Below are positions 43,269 to 53,057 of a DNA stretch of 64,000 nt, in pieces. Source of the stretch: an uncultured Bacteroidales bacterium (lineage in GTDB: Bacteria; Bacteroidota; Bacteroidia; Bacteroidales; UBA932). The stretch covers positions 62,001 to 126,000 of the forward strand of contig CALUQB010000002.1 in the NCBI GenBank assembly GCA_944322815.1, read 5' to 3'. Each line of letters starts with the position of its first letter. Positions within the stretch are counted from its first letter, which is position 1. The notes under the pieces were generated by a model. It saw nothing but the letters and a program-made list of their open reading frames with translations, was not told the DNA's origin and did no database searches. Both the position numbers and the translations under genes were made by a program.

Positions 43269-43810
43269 CAATAATTCTCTGAATGAATCTTGAAATAGCT
43301 CTTAGGATGCTTGCAGACAGGGCACATCTCAGGAGCTTTCTTGCCGATGACGATATGGCCGCAGTTCGAGCATTCCCATACCATATCCTGGTCCTTTGAG
43401 AAGACGAGTCCGTCTTTCACGTTTGCAAGAAGCTTGCGATAGCGCTCTTCGTGCATTTTTTCGATAGCTCCGACCTTTTCGAAGAGAACGGCTATCTCAG
43501 GGAAACCTTCCTCTCGGGCTTCCTTGGCGAAACCGGCATACATGTCAGTCCATTCGTAGTTTTCGCCTTCAGCCGCATCGAGAAGATTCACGTCAGTGGA
43601 AGGGATGTCCCCGCCGTGAAGAAGCTTGAACCATATCTTGGCATGCTCCTTCTCGTTGTTTGCGGTTTCTTCGAAAATGGAAGCTATCTGTACATAGCCG
43701 TCTTTCTTCGCCTTTGAAGCATAGTAAGTGTATTTGTTTCTGGCCTGTGACTCACCGGCAAACGCAGCCTGAAGATTGGCTTCCGTCTTGGTTCCTTTCA
43801 GATCTTTCAT
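43268..43810 (-). CDS. rbr: Rubrerythrin
   Basis: 180 residues. A ferritin-like diiron domain with '[16 protein letters not shown]', '[13 protein letters not shown]' and '[14 protein letters not shown]' (Glu/ExxH ligands) is followed by a C-terminal rubredoxin-like domain '[23 protein letters not shown]' with two CxxC motifs. Reduces hydrogen peroxide in the cytoplasm of anaerobes. Coupled to a small membrane-protein gene downstream. Confidence 0.97.
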   Translation of the reverse strand: MKDLKGTKTEANLQAAFAGESQARNKYTYYASKAKKDGYVQIASIFEETANNEKEHAKIWFKLLHGGDIPSTDVNLLDAAEGENYEWTDMYAGFAKEAREEGFPEIAVLFEKVGAIEKMHEERYRKLLANVKDGLVFSKDQDMVWECSNCGHIVIGKKAPEMCPVCKHPKSYFKIHSENY

Positions 43811-43852
43811 TGTGTTTCTAATTTAGAATTATTAAAATTTAGTTACTTATTG

Positions 43853-43882
43853 CAAAGATAAGAAATTAAATTAGAATTCCAA
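43853..43882 (-). promoter_or_regulatory. Rubrerythrin promoter
   Basis: Reverse strand: -7 box TATCTTTG (43853-43860) with TTG (43880-43882) at about the right spacing, 42 bases before the start codon. Confidence 0.6.
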
Positions 43883-43889
43883 TAGGAAA

Positions 43890-45068
43890 TCAACGCAGTT
43901 TATTCTGTTCGAAATGTTTTCTGGTCTGTATGAAATACCATACCACACCTGCCGCATTCACTGCCAGAGCTGCCCAGAATGCGGAATGATAGCCTGCATG
44001 CTCGGATATGACACCGCCGCAGAGGACACCAAGGCCGACACCTGCATCCCATGATGTCAATATGGAAGAATTGGCTGTACCTCTCTGGCTGTTTTCAGCA
44101 AGGTTTATGAACATGTTCTGGAAGGCCGGGTACATGTGGCCGTTTCCGAGGCCGATGACGAAAGCGGAAGCGAAATAGCCGGCAGGATTATGGACTGCGG
44201 CAAAAAGAAGATATCCCAGCATCGATGCTATGACCCCGACGGAGGCGTTGTAGCTTACTCTGTTTTCACGCAGGGCTTTCGCTCCGGTAAGCCGTGAAAC
44301 TATCAGGCCTATGGCAAACAGGGAGAAGAATATGCCTGTTCCGCCCGTCATTCCGAGTTCTTCCTTGCCGTATATAGCTACGTATGTGGAGATGACGCCA
44401 TAGCTGAATGCATAGGTAACTATGGCGAGGGCTTCACGCCATCCTTTCAGGAGGAAAAAGCGGTCCAGGGATATCACTTTTTTCTCCGGCTTGAATTCCC
44501 TGGCCGGAAGCTTTATCGATGCGTCTATCAGAAGTCCTGCCAGGGAAAAGGCTGTGGAAAGCCAGAACAGGGCATGGAAGTCCCCTTTGAATGCCTGCAG
44601 CATGTAGATGGCCAGTACGGGACCGAGAGCAGTCGCCAGGTTGTTGCTGAGCCCGTAGTAACCGATGCCCTCTGTCCTGCGTGAGGATGGAAGGACATCT
44701 ATGGCCACCGTGCTCGCGGCTACTGTTGTGGAACCGAACGGTGCTCCGTGCAATGTCCTGAATATGGTGAACATCGTCAGCGTTCCTGCTATGATATATC
44801 CGAAGAAAAGCAGGAAGAACAGGAAATTGCAGATCAGCAGGACCGTTTTCCTCGGGTAATTGTCCACTACATATCCGCTGAACGGCCTTATGATCAGGGC
44901 CATCAGCGTATAGCCGGCCAGTGCCATGCCTATAGTGTCGTTGCTTGCCCCGAAAGTTTCGCTAAGATACAGGGGCAGAAGAGGCACTATGAGCGTAAAC
45001 GAGAAATTCAGAAGAAAGTTTCCCGTCCAGATCTTGAGATAATTGCTGTTCCAGAGTTTGTCCGTCAT
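43890..45068 (-). CDS. MFS transporter
   Basis: 392 residues with about 12 TM helices. Motif A-like 'RPFSGYVVDNYPRKTVLL' between TM2 and TM3 and 'GSTTVAASTVAIDVLPSSRRTEGIGYYGL' in the first half suggest an efflux-type (DHA/arabinose-efflux-like) permease. Starts at ATG 45068; a longer ORF to 45128 runs through the gapA terminator. Substrate unknown. Transcribed separately from gapA if the terminator works. Confidence 0.88.
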   Translation of the reverse strand: MTDKLWNSNYLKIWTGNFLLNFSFTLIVPLLPLYLSETFGASNDTIGMALAGYTLMALIIRPFSGYVVDNYPRKTVLLICNFLFFLLFFGYIIAGTLTMFTIFRTLHGAPFGSTTVAASTVAIDVLPSSRRTEGIGYYGLSNNLATALGPVLAIYMLQAFKGDFHALFWLSTAFSLAGLLIDASIKLPAREFKPEKKVISLDRFFLLKGWREALAIVTYAFSYGVISTYVAIYGKEELGMTGGTGIFFSLFAIGLIVSRLTGAKALRENRVSYNASVGVIASMLGYLLFAAVHNPAGYFASAFVIGLGNGHMYPAFQNMFINLAENSQRGTANSSILTSWDAGVGLGVLCGGVISEHAGYHSAFWAALAVNAAGVVWYFIQTRKHFEQNKLR

Positions 45069-45085
45069 ATTCAAGTATTTTCCAT

Positions 45086-45120
45086 GAAAAAAAGCAGGAC
45101 CGCTGTTTCTGCGGCCCTGC
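45086..45120 (-). terminator. gapA terminator
   Basis: Reverse strand: GCAGGGCCGC, 7-base loop, GCGGTCCTGC, one mismatch, then eight Ts (45086-45093). Classic intrinsic terminator 23 bases after the gapA stop. Confidence 0.92.
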
Positions 45121-45143
45121 TGGATCATTCGGCGTATTCAGAA

Positions 45144-46259
<1,116 letters not shown>

Positions 46260-46280
46260 TCATAATGCCTGCATATATTT

Positions 46281-46313
46281 TTTGGAAAAATTCAAACATC
46301 ATCTTTATATTTG
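46281..46313 (+). promoter_or_regulatory. surE-lpxB promoter
   Basis: TTTG (46281-46284), 21 bases, TATATTTG (46306-46313): both elements exact and spacing within the consensus. Transcription would begin about 15 bases before the surE ATG. Confidence 0.8.
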
Positions 46314-46334
46314 CGGGAAAAGTATCAGGAACTT

Positions 46335-47141
46335 ATGAAGATCTTGCTTACGAATGACGACGGATATCAGGCAAAAGGTATCCGGACCATGGCGGAGATA
46401 TTGAAGGAATTCGGTCAGGTGACGGCAATTGCACCGAAAATGCCGCAGTCAGGCATGTCCATGGCGGTATCCATGGGAGGAAAGCCTTTGGCATACAAGG
46501 ACCTGGGAGAAAAGGACGGAGTGAGATGGGCATATCTGGATGCGACACCGGCCAGTTGCGTCAAACTGGCGCTCAATACGGTATTCCAGGAAGAGAAGCC
46601 CGACGTGGTGGTCTCAGGTATCAACCACGGTACGAATGCAGCCTCGGCAGTTTGCTATTCGGGAACCCTGGGAGCTGCAGCCGAAGCCGCATTGTGCGGT
46701 ATTCCGGCTATCGGAGTGTCTCTTGACACATCGGACCCGGATGCTGATTTTTCCAGGGTCATACGGTATTTTCCCGGAATCTTCGGCAAACTCATGGCAA
46801 GACTTCCGGACAGGTACGGCATATACTATAATATTAACTTTCCCAAAAACTCTTGCCCGGGAATCAGAGGAATCAAAGTCGCGACGCAGGGAATGGGCAG
46901 GTGGGTGAAGGAATTCGTGCGCTGGGAAGGAAGCGGTCATGCCGGACCGGGAGAAGAACTGTACGTCATAACAGGCGAATTCACGGACGATCCCAGGAAT
47001 CCTGCCGATGCGGATCACAGGCTCAACGACAATGGATACATCACGGTAGTCCCTCATAAAATAGACTGCACCGATTACGACGAAGTCCGGAGACTGAGAA
47101 GCCTGAATATTGAAAATATTATTAACAATCAAGACATTTAA
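46335..47141 (+). CDS. surE: 5'/3'-nucleotidase SurE
   Basis: 268 residues from ATG at 46335, giving the family N-terminus MKILLTNDDGYQAKG with the metal-binding NDD. 'SGINHGTNAASAVCYSGTLGAA' is the second conserved block. Survival-protein nucleotidase acting on nucleoside monophosphates. Starts inside the ORF after eight unlikely residues. Followed by lpxB, 56 bases on. Confidence 0.95.
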   Translation: MKILLTNDDGYQAKGIRTMAEILKEFGQVTAIAPKMPQSGMSMAVSMGGKPLAYKDLGEKDGVRWAYLDATPASCVKLALNTVFQEEKPDVVVSGINHGTNAASAVCYSGTLGAAAEAALCGIPAIGVSLDTSDPDADFSRVIRYFPGIFGKLMARLPDRYGIYYNINFPKNSCPGIRGIKVATQGMGRWVKEFVRWEGSGHAGPGEELYVITGEFTDDPRNPADADHRLNDNGYITVVPHKIDCTDYDEVRRLRSLNIENIINNQDI

Positions 47142-47197
47142 CAAAATTGTTATTATTGGTAACATTTTTGTTATAGCATAAATCAGAGGTTGGAAAG

Positions 47198-48376
47198 ATG
47201 AAATACTATATCATTGCCGGTGAGGCATCGGGAGATCTTCACGGTTCGAATCTGATGAAAGGGCTTTATTCGGAAGATCCGGACGCCGAAATCAGATTCT
47301 GGGGCGGGGATCTGATGAACGGAGTATACCGTCCGTGTCCTGGCGGCGGACTGGTTCGTCACTACAGGGAAGGAGCGATCATGGGCTTCTGGGAAGTTTT
47401 CACCCATGCATGGAAACTGCTCGGAAACATCGGCAGATGCAAAAAGGACATTCTGGACTGGAATCCGGATGCGGTCATCCTCATAGACTACCCCGGATTC
47501 AATTTCAAGATCGCCGGGTTCGCGCATAAACACGGTATCAGGACTTTCTACTACATAGCCCCGAAAGTATGGGCATCGAGAGAAGGACGGATCCGGAAAC
47601 TCAAGAAGTTCGTCGACAGGCTGTATATCATCTTCCCGTTCGAAATCCCGTATTTCAGGTCGAAAGGAATAGATGCCGTCTATCTCGGGAATCCTCTCGT
47701 GGACTCCATCTCTGATTCAAGAGCCATGAACGAAAGCCGCGCCGATTTCCTGAAACGGAATTCTCTTCAGGACAAGCCTGTCATAGCCATGCTGGCCGGT
47801 TCCAGAAAAGGGGAAATAAGTACGATGATGCCCGTATTGACGGAGTTCGCCGCGAAAATGAAAGCCCTGCCGGAATACAGTGACTATCAGTTCCTGATAG
47901 CCGGAGCCCCGGCCAGAACCATGGAAGACTACTCCGTATATCTGAAGGAGTGTTATGAAAAAAGCGGGATCAAGGTTCTGTTCGGGGAAACCCTGTCCAT
48001 CATCCGCCATGCGGAAGCCGCAGTCGTGAATTCGGGCACGGCTTCCCTGGAAACTGTCCTCGCCGGTACGCCGCAGGTCGTGGGATACATAGGCAGCAAG
48101 CTCACCATCATGATAGCAAGGCATCTGGTAAAGGTGAAATATATCAGTCTTGGGAATCTCATCATAGACAAGCTCGCCTTCAAAGAGCTGATCCAGGATG
48201 ACTGCAACGCCGAGAATCTCATGCATGAAGTCAGGGAACTGATAGAGAACAAGGCATACCGGTCAGCTATGCTTGACGAGTATGCCCGTATCAAGAATGC
48301 ACTCGGAGGCTCCGGCGCGTCCCGTGCCGTGGCTGCCGACATGGCCAGGGACCTGCAATCCCACGCCAACGGATAG
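47198..48376 (+). CDS. lpxB: Lipid-A-disaccharide synthase
   Basis: 392 residues. 'YYIIAGEASGDLHGSNLMKGL' opens the GT19 fold; 'VILIDYPGFNFKIAGFAH', 'YYIAPKVWASREGRI' and 'AVVNSGTASLETVLAGTPQVV' are the standard blocks. Condenses UDP-diacylglucosamine with lipid X at the inner membrane in lipid A synthesis. Converges on fbp with a one-base gap. Confidence 0.96.
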   Translation: MKYYIIAGEASGDLHGSNLMKGLYSEDPDAEIRFWGGDLMNGVYRPCPGGGLVRHYREGAIMGFWEVFTHAWKLLGNIGRCKKDILDWNPDAVILIDYPGFNFKIAGFAHKHGIRTFYYIAPKVWASREGRIRKLKKFVDRLYIIFPFEIPYFRSKGIDAVYLGNPLVDSISDSRAMNESRADFLKRNSLQDKPVIAMLAGSRKGEISTMMPVLTEFAAKMKALPEYSDYQFLIAGAPARTMEDYSVYLKECYEKSGIKVLFGETLSIIRHAEAAVVNSGTASLETVLAGTPQVVGYIGSKLTIMIARHLVKVKYISLGNLIIDKLAFKELIQDDCNAENLMHEVRELIENKAYRSAMLDEYARIKNALGGSGASRAVAADMARDLQSHANG

Positions 48377-48377
48377 T

Positions 48378-50369
48378 TCAGGACCGTTCCTTGATGATAC
48401 CAAGCCGGTATGCCAGGAGAAGTTTCTTAAGATCCTGAATCTGGACCATGAGCTCGCGGCCCTTGTCCGTATCCTTCACCATCATCCTCTGGCTGCTCAG
48501 TTCCACAAGCTGCGTCGTGGACTTGATATCCTGCCCTTCCTCTATGGCTTTCTGCGTGGAAGAAAACGGTTCATGCTGGACGAGCTGGAAGCCTCTTGAA
48601 TGATATACAAGAGTATAGCCGGCTATGCCTGTCTCGGGGTGGTATGCCTTTGAAAAGCCGCCGTCGATGACCATGAGTTTCCCGTTGGCGCGGACAGGCT
48701 TCTCCCCTTTTGCAGCCTTCACGGGCACATGGCCGTTGATGATATGCCGGTGCTCACCTGTCACTCCGAATTCGTCCAGTATCCTGTCACAGACGGCCTC
48801 GTCGTTTCTCAGAGTATAGTAAGCCCCCTTTTCTTCCTTGTGCAGCTCCTTGTCCACAAGGAAATAACGCTCGAAGGTAGCCATCTTGCTCTTGTCGAAT
48901 GCCGGAGAATCTTTCCCGCACCACAGATACCACACGTAATCGAGGGCGAAGCTCCTCTCCGGATCGTTCTTGTCAGAGAAATAGGCCTTTCTGACAAGCT
49001 GTCCCACTCTGGCGAGAAGTTCTCTGCCCTTGTATCTGCCGCCCATGATTTCCACTTCCTTCAGCGAACCGTCATCATTCAGAGGCATGGAAGCGTGGAA
49101 GAGAAGATTCGAATTGCAGACATTGTACATGCACCCGTACCGGAATATGCATTTGATATGCTTGCGGAGTTTCTCGCTTCGGATGAAGGAATTGTGAAGT
49201 TTTTCCACCACTTCCCTTTCTTCAGGTGTAAGCTTGTACGGGTCTGTCGGATCGAGAGTCGGGAAAAAACAGTCTTTCATCTCGTAGTCCTTTCCATCCA
49301 GCACGAAAACCTTGCGTTCCAGGTCTATATGTTCCAGAAGAAGCCTGTCATCCATACGGAACTCCGGTCTGCGACGGATGATCCCCGCTTCCAGCTTGAA
49401 CTGTATCACGCTTATGGCCTTGTGCATCTGTGCCAGCAGACGCATGGTCTTGTCATCCACCTTCTGCGCCTCATCCTCGATGCGCGGACCGAAAGACACG
49501 CAAGGATCCCCGGCATAAGTCTCCATGGCGAAAGTAGCCAGCGGCAGCAGGTTTATGCCGTAGCCGTCCTCCAGCACGGCATGGTTCGCATACCTCATCG
49601 CCAGTCTGATCACGTTTGCGATACACGCATCGTTTCCGGAAGCCGCCCCCATCCACAATATGTCATGGTTCCCCCACTGTATATCGAAATGATGGTAGTT
49701 GCACAACGTATCCAGTATGATATGAGGTCCCGGCCCTCTGTCGAAGATATCGCCCAGAATGTGCAGGGAATCTATGGTCAGCTGCTGGATGAGATTGCAC
49801 ATGGCTATGATGAAATCATCGGCCCTGTCAGTATCGATGATGGTACTGATGATCACGTTTATGTACGCCTGCTTGTTCGGATCCATGCTGCTCTCGTGCA
49901 GAAGCTCCTGGATGATATAAGAAAACTCCTCCGGCAGAGCCTTGCGCACCTTCGACCTCGTGTACTTCGAAGACACGTTCTGGCACACTTTCACCAGCCT
50001 GTTCAGTGTCACGCTGTACCACGAACTGATATCCGGGACAGCCTCCTTTATGAGCTGGAGTTTCTGCTCGGGATAGTAAATGAGGGTACACAGCTCCTTC
50101 TTTTCGTTTTCATACAGGGCGTTCCCGAAAATCTCGTTGACTTTCCGCTTGATAGCGCCGGAAGCGTTTCTGAGAACATGTTCGAAAGCCTCGTTCTCAC
50201 CATGCAGGTCAGCCAGGAAATGTTCGGTTCCCTTCGGCAGATTCAGAATCGCCTCCAGATTTATGATCTCCGTACTCGCCATGGCGATCGTCGGGAAATT
50301 CAGGGACAACAGCTGCAGATACTTTATGTTCTTCCTGATATCCTCTTCCGTAATCTTTTCCGTATCCAT
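48378..50369 (-). CDS. fbp: Fructose-1,6-bisphosphatase, class III
   Basis: 663 residues, the length of Bacteroidota/Firmicutes class III enzymes. Calcineurin-like metallophosphatase motifs: 'HILGDIFDRGPGPH' and 'WGNHDILWMGAASGND', with 'IINGHVPVKAAKGEKP' and 'IDGGFSKAYHPETGI' later. Gluconeogenic removal of the C1 phosphate. A 627-residue ORF on the opposite strand across this gene is a composition shadow. Confidence 0.97.
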   Translation of the reverse strand: MDTEKITEEDIRKNIKYLQLLSLNFPTIAMASTEIINLEAILNLPKGTEHFLADLHGENEAFEHVLRNASGAIKRKVNEIFGNALYENEKKELCTLIYYPEQKLQLIKEAVPDISSWYSVTLNRLVKVCQNVSSKYTRSKVRKALPEEFSYIIQELLHESSMDPNKQAYINVIISTIIDTDRADDFIIAMCNLIQQLTIDSLHILGDIFDRGPGPHIILDTLCNYHHFDIQWGNHDILWMGAASGNDACIANVIRLAMRYANHAVLEDGYGINLLPLATFAMETYAGDPCVSFGPRIEDEAQKVDDKTMRLLAQMHKAISVIQFKLEAGIIRRRPEFRMDDRLLLEHIDLERKVFVLDGKDYEMKDCFFPTLDPTDPYKLTPEEREVVEKLHNSFIRSEKLRKHIKCIFRYGCMYNVCNSNLLFHASMPLNDDGSLKEVEIMGGRYKGRELLARVGQLVRKAYFSDKNDPERSFALDYVWYLWCGKDSPAFDKSKMATFERYFLVDKELHKEEKGAYYTLRNDEAVCDRILDEFGVTGEHRHIINGHVPVKAAKGEKPVRANGKLMVIDGGFSKAYHPETGIAGYTLVYHSRGFQLVQHEPFSSTQKAIEEGQDIKSTTQLVELSSQRMMVKDTDKGRELMVQIQDLKKLLLAYRLGIIKERS

Positions 50370-50441
50370 CAGATAAGTCGGTTAAAGTTTTTCATGTCAT
50401 TTGGTCCTTCGGACAATGTTCTTATCGCCCTGCGGGCAATA

Positions 50442-51128
50442 TCAATAATTCCGTTCCCCGAAGATAAGTGTTCCGATCCGGACCATATCGGCTCCCATTT
50501 CCACCGCTATGCGGTAATCATGCGTCATTCCGAACGACAGGATGCCGAAATCGTCAGGCAATCCGGGATATTTCTCCTGTCCGGACCTTATTTCATCCCT
50601 CAAGGCCACTAATTTAGCAAAATCTTTCCTGATTACACTCTCGTCATCGGTAAAAGTTGCCATACCCATAAGACCGGATATGCAGACGTTTCCGTAATTG
50701 CCCGCCTTTGAAACTATATCGAGGATTTCTTCCCTGGAAAATCCCTGTTTGGTATCTTCCGAAGCTATATGGAATTCCAGAAGCACCTGGATGACTTTCC
50801 CATTCTCCCTTCCCCATCTGTCGATGGCTTCCAGCAGATGAAGGCTGTCCACCGATTCGACCATGGCCGCCACAGGCAGTACCAGCTTGAGCTTGTTGGT
50901 CTGTAGATGCCCGATGAAATGCCAGGAAATGTCTTCCGGCAGAACCGCAGCCTTGGCAGCGAGTTCCTGAGGACGGCTTTCGCCGAAGACCCTCTGACCG
51001 GCGGAATAGGCTTCCATCACCGCTTCCGCCGGGTGAAATTTGGAAACTGCCACCAATTTTACATTTGATGGCAGTTCACGTTTAAGTTTTCCTATTGCTT
51101 CTGCAATACTGTTTTCCATATCTTTCAT
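50442..51128 (-). CDS. YggS-family PLP-binding protein
   Basis: 228 residues, a fold-type III PLP barrel. 'VKLVAVSKFHPAEAVMEA' supplies the PLP lysine, 'FGESRPQEL' and 'WHFIGHLQTNK' follow, and 'LSFGMTHDYRIAVEMGADMVRIGTLIFG' binds the phosphate. PLP homeostasis proteins without known catalysis. A second ATG nine bases in is possible. Part of a same-strand run after yidC. Confidence 0.94.
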   Translation of the reverse strand: MKDMENSIAEAIGKLKRELPSNVKLVAVSKFHPAEAVMEAYSAGQRVFGESRPQELAAKAAVLPEDISWHFIGHLQTNKLKLVLPVAAMVESVDSLHLLEAIDRWGRENGKVIQVLLEFHIASEDTKQGFSREEILDIVSKAGNYGNVCISGLMGMATFTDDESVIRKDFAKLVALRDEIRSGQEKYPGLPDDFGILSFGMTHDYRIAVEMGADMVRIGTLIFGERNY

Positions 51129-51150
51129 GCGTTTTTACATGCGCGCTCCA

Positions 51151-53013
51151 TTACCTTCTGCTGCGTTTCTGCTGCTCTTTGAGAGCCTGCTGCTGCATTT
51201 TCTGAGCCTCCTCCAGACGCTGCTGCCACTTCGACTTGGGCAGAGGCTTTCCTGCCGATGCGGCCAGCTGGGCATGAATCTTTTTCTCATCCACCAGATA
51301 ACGTCTTACAAACCAGGTCTGAAGCATGGTGATGAGGTTCGAAAGCAGATAATAGTAGCTGAGTCCGCTGGAGAGATTGTTACAGATGAAAAGCATCATC
51401 AGCGGCATAAGCCATACGCTCATGAATTTCATTCCGGCCATGCTCGGGTCATTCGACATCTGGCTCGAGGTCATCTTCGAATACAGGAACATCGAAACAG
51501 CCATGAGCAAGGCGAAAAGCGAAACATGGTCGCCGTACAGAGGAATATTGAACGGCAGATCCAGAATTGAATCATACGCACTCAGGTCATCCGCCCAGAG
51601 AAACTTCTGCTGTCTCAGCTCGATGGAGGCAGGGAAGAAGCGGAACATGGCATACAGGATAGGAAGCTGGAGCAGCATAGGCAGACATCCGCCCATAGGA
51701 CTGATTCCCGCCCTCTTGTACAGTTCCATCATGGCCTGCTGTTTCTTCAATGCGTCTTCCTGTTTCGGATACTTCTCGTTCAGCTTGTCGATCTCCGGTT
51801 TGATGACATTCATCTTCGCGGAGGACTTGTAAGACTTCATCGTCAGAGGCGAAACCACGATCTTGATCAGGATAGTCATGATCAGGATGATAAGGCCGTA
51901 GTTGTGGATGAACTTGCCTAGGAAATTGAATGTCGGGATGATCACGCCCCTGCTTATCAGCCCGATGACGCTACCTCCCAGAGGAATGATTTTCTCGTAT
52001 TTCTGATCGTAGTCCTTGAGGGTCCTGTAATGGTTCGGGCCGAAATAGAAGTCGAAAGGTATGGTGACACTGCCGTTCTCCAGTCTCAGGTCCGACTGCA
52101 TATGGGCATTGCACATCATCAGATTCCTGTCAGGATCCTTCTCGTCATAGAACCGGATGTTGAAATCCGCCGAAGTGAACTCATTGTCCGCGGTCATGAT
52201 GGCAGAAAAGAACTGCTGCTGGAATGCGAACCACTTGACTTTCGACACGATGCTTTCGCTGGCATTGCGGCCTCCGCGGCCGAGCTGCTCAGGCTTCTTC
52301 TCGCCGGAGAAATAATAGTCAAGTTTCGAATACTGTTTCTCGTTCGTATATCCTTTCTCAAGCCGTGGAATGATCACGTTCCAGTCTATGTCGAAACTGT
52401 TTATCCTCCTCGGGATAAGATCGCCGGCATTCACGAAAGACATCTCGTTCCTGACCATGTAGCTGTCTTCAGGCAGGATGAATTTCTGTTCAAGATAGCC
52501 GCCGTTGCGGAACGGAAGGCGCATCACCACTGTAGTGTCTGTAGTCTCCGCCACATCGAAGACTATCTCCCGCGTATTTATGTTCTCTCCTGCGAAGACG
52601 GCTATATTATAGTCACTGTAGCCAGGTTTCAGGAGATACAGGTCCGTGCTGTCATAAGCCTTGTAGTCGTTGAGTCTTGCCGAATAGGGCTGTGCTCCCT
52701 TGGTACTCAGGACCAGTTCGAGCTTTTCATTGGCAAGAGTCACATAAGTGGCTTCCGCATTGTAACGGCAGTTAAGAAGAGAATCCAGGTACTTCTGCGG
52801 TGATGAGGGCTGTGCGGTGTCCGAAGTGCTGATTCCGGTCGCACGGGCTATGGAATCCTGCAAAGCCATCTGAGCCGCCTGATCGGCATATGCCGCCGAA
52901 TCCAGCTGGGCCTGATATTCCCTCTGTTTTTGATACTGATTTGACTGATACCAGGTAAAACCGAAAAAAATCACTCCTATCAGCACAAAACCGATTATAG
53001 AATTCTTATCCAT
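51151..53013 (-). CDS. yidC: Membrane protein insertase YidC
   Basis: 620 residues. TM1 ('IIGFVLIGVIFFGFTWY'), a large periplasmic beta domain (about 70-345), then the conserved 60KD_IMP core from about 360: 'NYGLIILIMTILIKIVVSPLTMKSYKSSAKM', 'GGCLPMLLQLPILYAMFRFF' and a helical C-terminus, with a basic glutamine-rich tail. Inserts inner-membrane proteins with or without Sec. Follows the DUF349 gene after 44 bases. Confidence 0.96.
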   Translation of the reverse strand: MDKNSIIGFVLIGVIFFGFTWYQSNQYQKQREYQAQLDSAAYADQAAQMALQDSIARATGISTSDTAQPSSPQKYLDSLLNCRYNAEATYVTLANEKLELVLSTKGAQPYSARLNDYKAYDSTDLYLLKPGYSDYNIAVFAGENINTREIVFDVAETTDTTVVMRLPFRNGGYLEQKFILPEDSYMVRNEMSFVNAGDLIPRRINSFDIDWNVIIPRLEKGYTNEKQYSKLDYYFSGEKKPEQLGRGGRNASESIVSKVKWFAFQQQFFSAIMTADNEFTSADFNIRFYDEKDPDRNLMMCNAHMQSDLRLENGSVTIPFDFYFGPNHYRTLKDYDQKYEKIIPLGGSVIGLISRGVIIPTFNFLGKFIHNYGLIILIMTILIKIVVSPLTMKSYKSSAKMNVIKPEIDKLNEKYPKQEDALKKQQAMMELYKRAGISPMGGCLPMLLQLPILYAMFRFFPASIELRQQKFLWADDLSAYDSILDLPFNIPLYGDHVSLFALLMAVSMFLYSKMTSSQMSNDPSMAGMKFMSVWLMPLMMLFICNNLSSGLSYYYLLSNLITMLQTWFVRRYLVDEKKIHAQLAASAGKPLPKSKWQQRLEEAQKMQQQALKEQQKRSRR

Positions 53014-53057
53014 CTATTTATTCTGATTCAAGTACGTATGTAAGATTTGACTGAAAA

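Noticed and set aside
45069..45128. N-terminal extension of the MFS transporter
   Set aside because: It crosses the strong gapA terminator and adds no recognisable segment.
48729..50612. 627-residue ORF on the plus strand
   Set aside because: Lies entirely opposite fbp and the start of the YggS-like gene, lacks any family motif, and has a histidine/arginine-rich composition typical of an antisense shadow.
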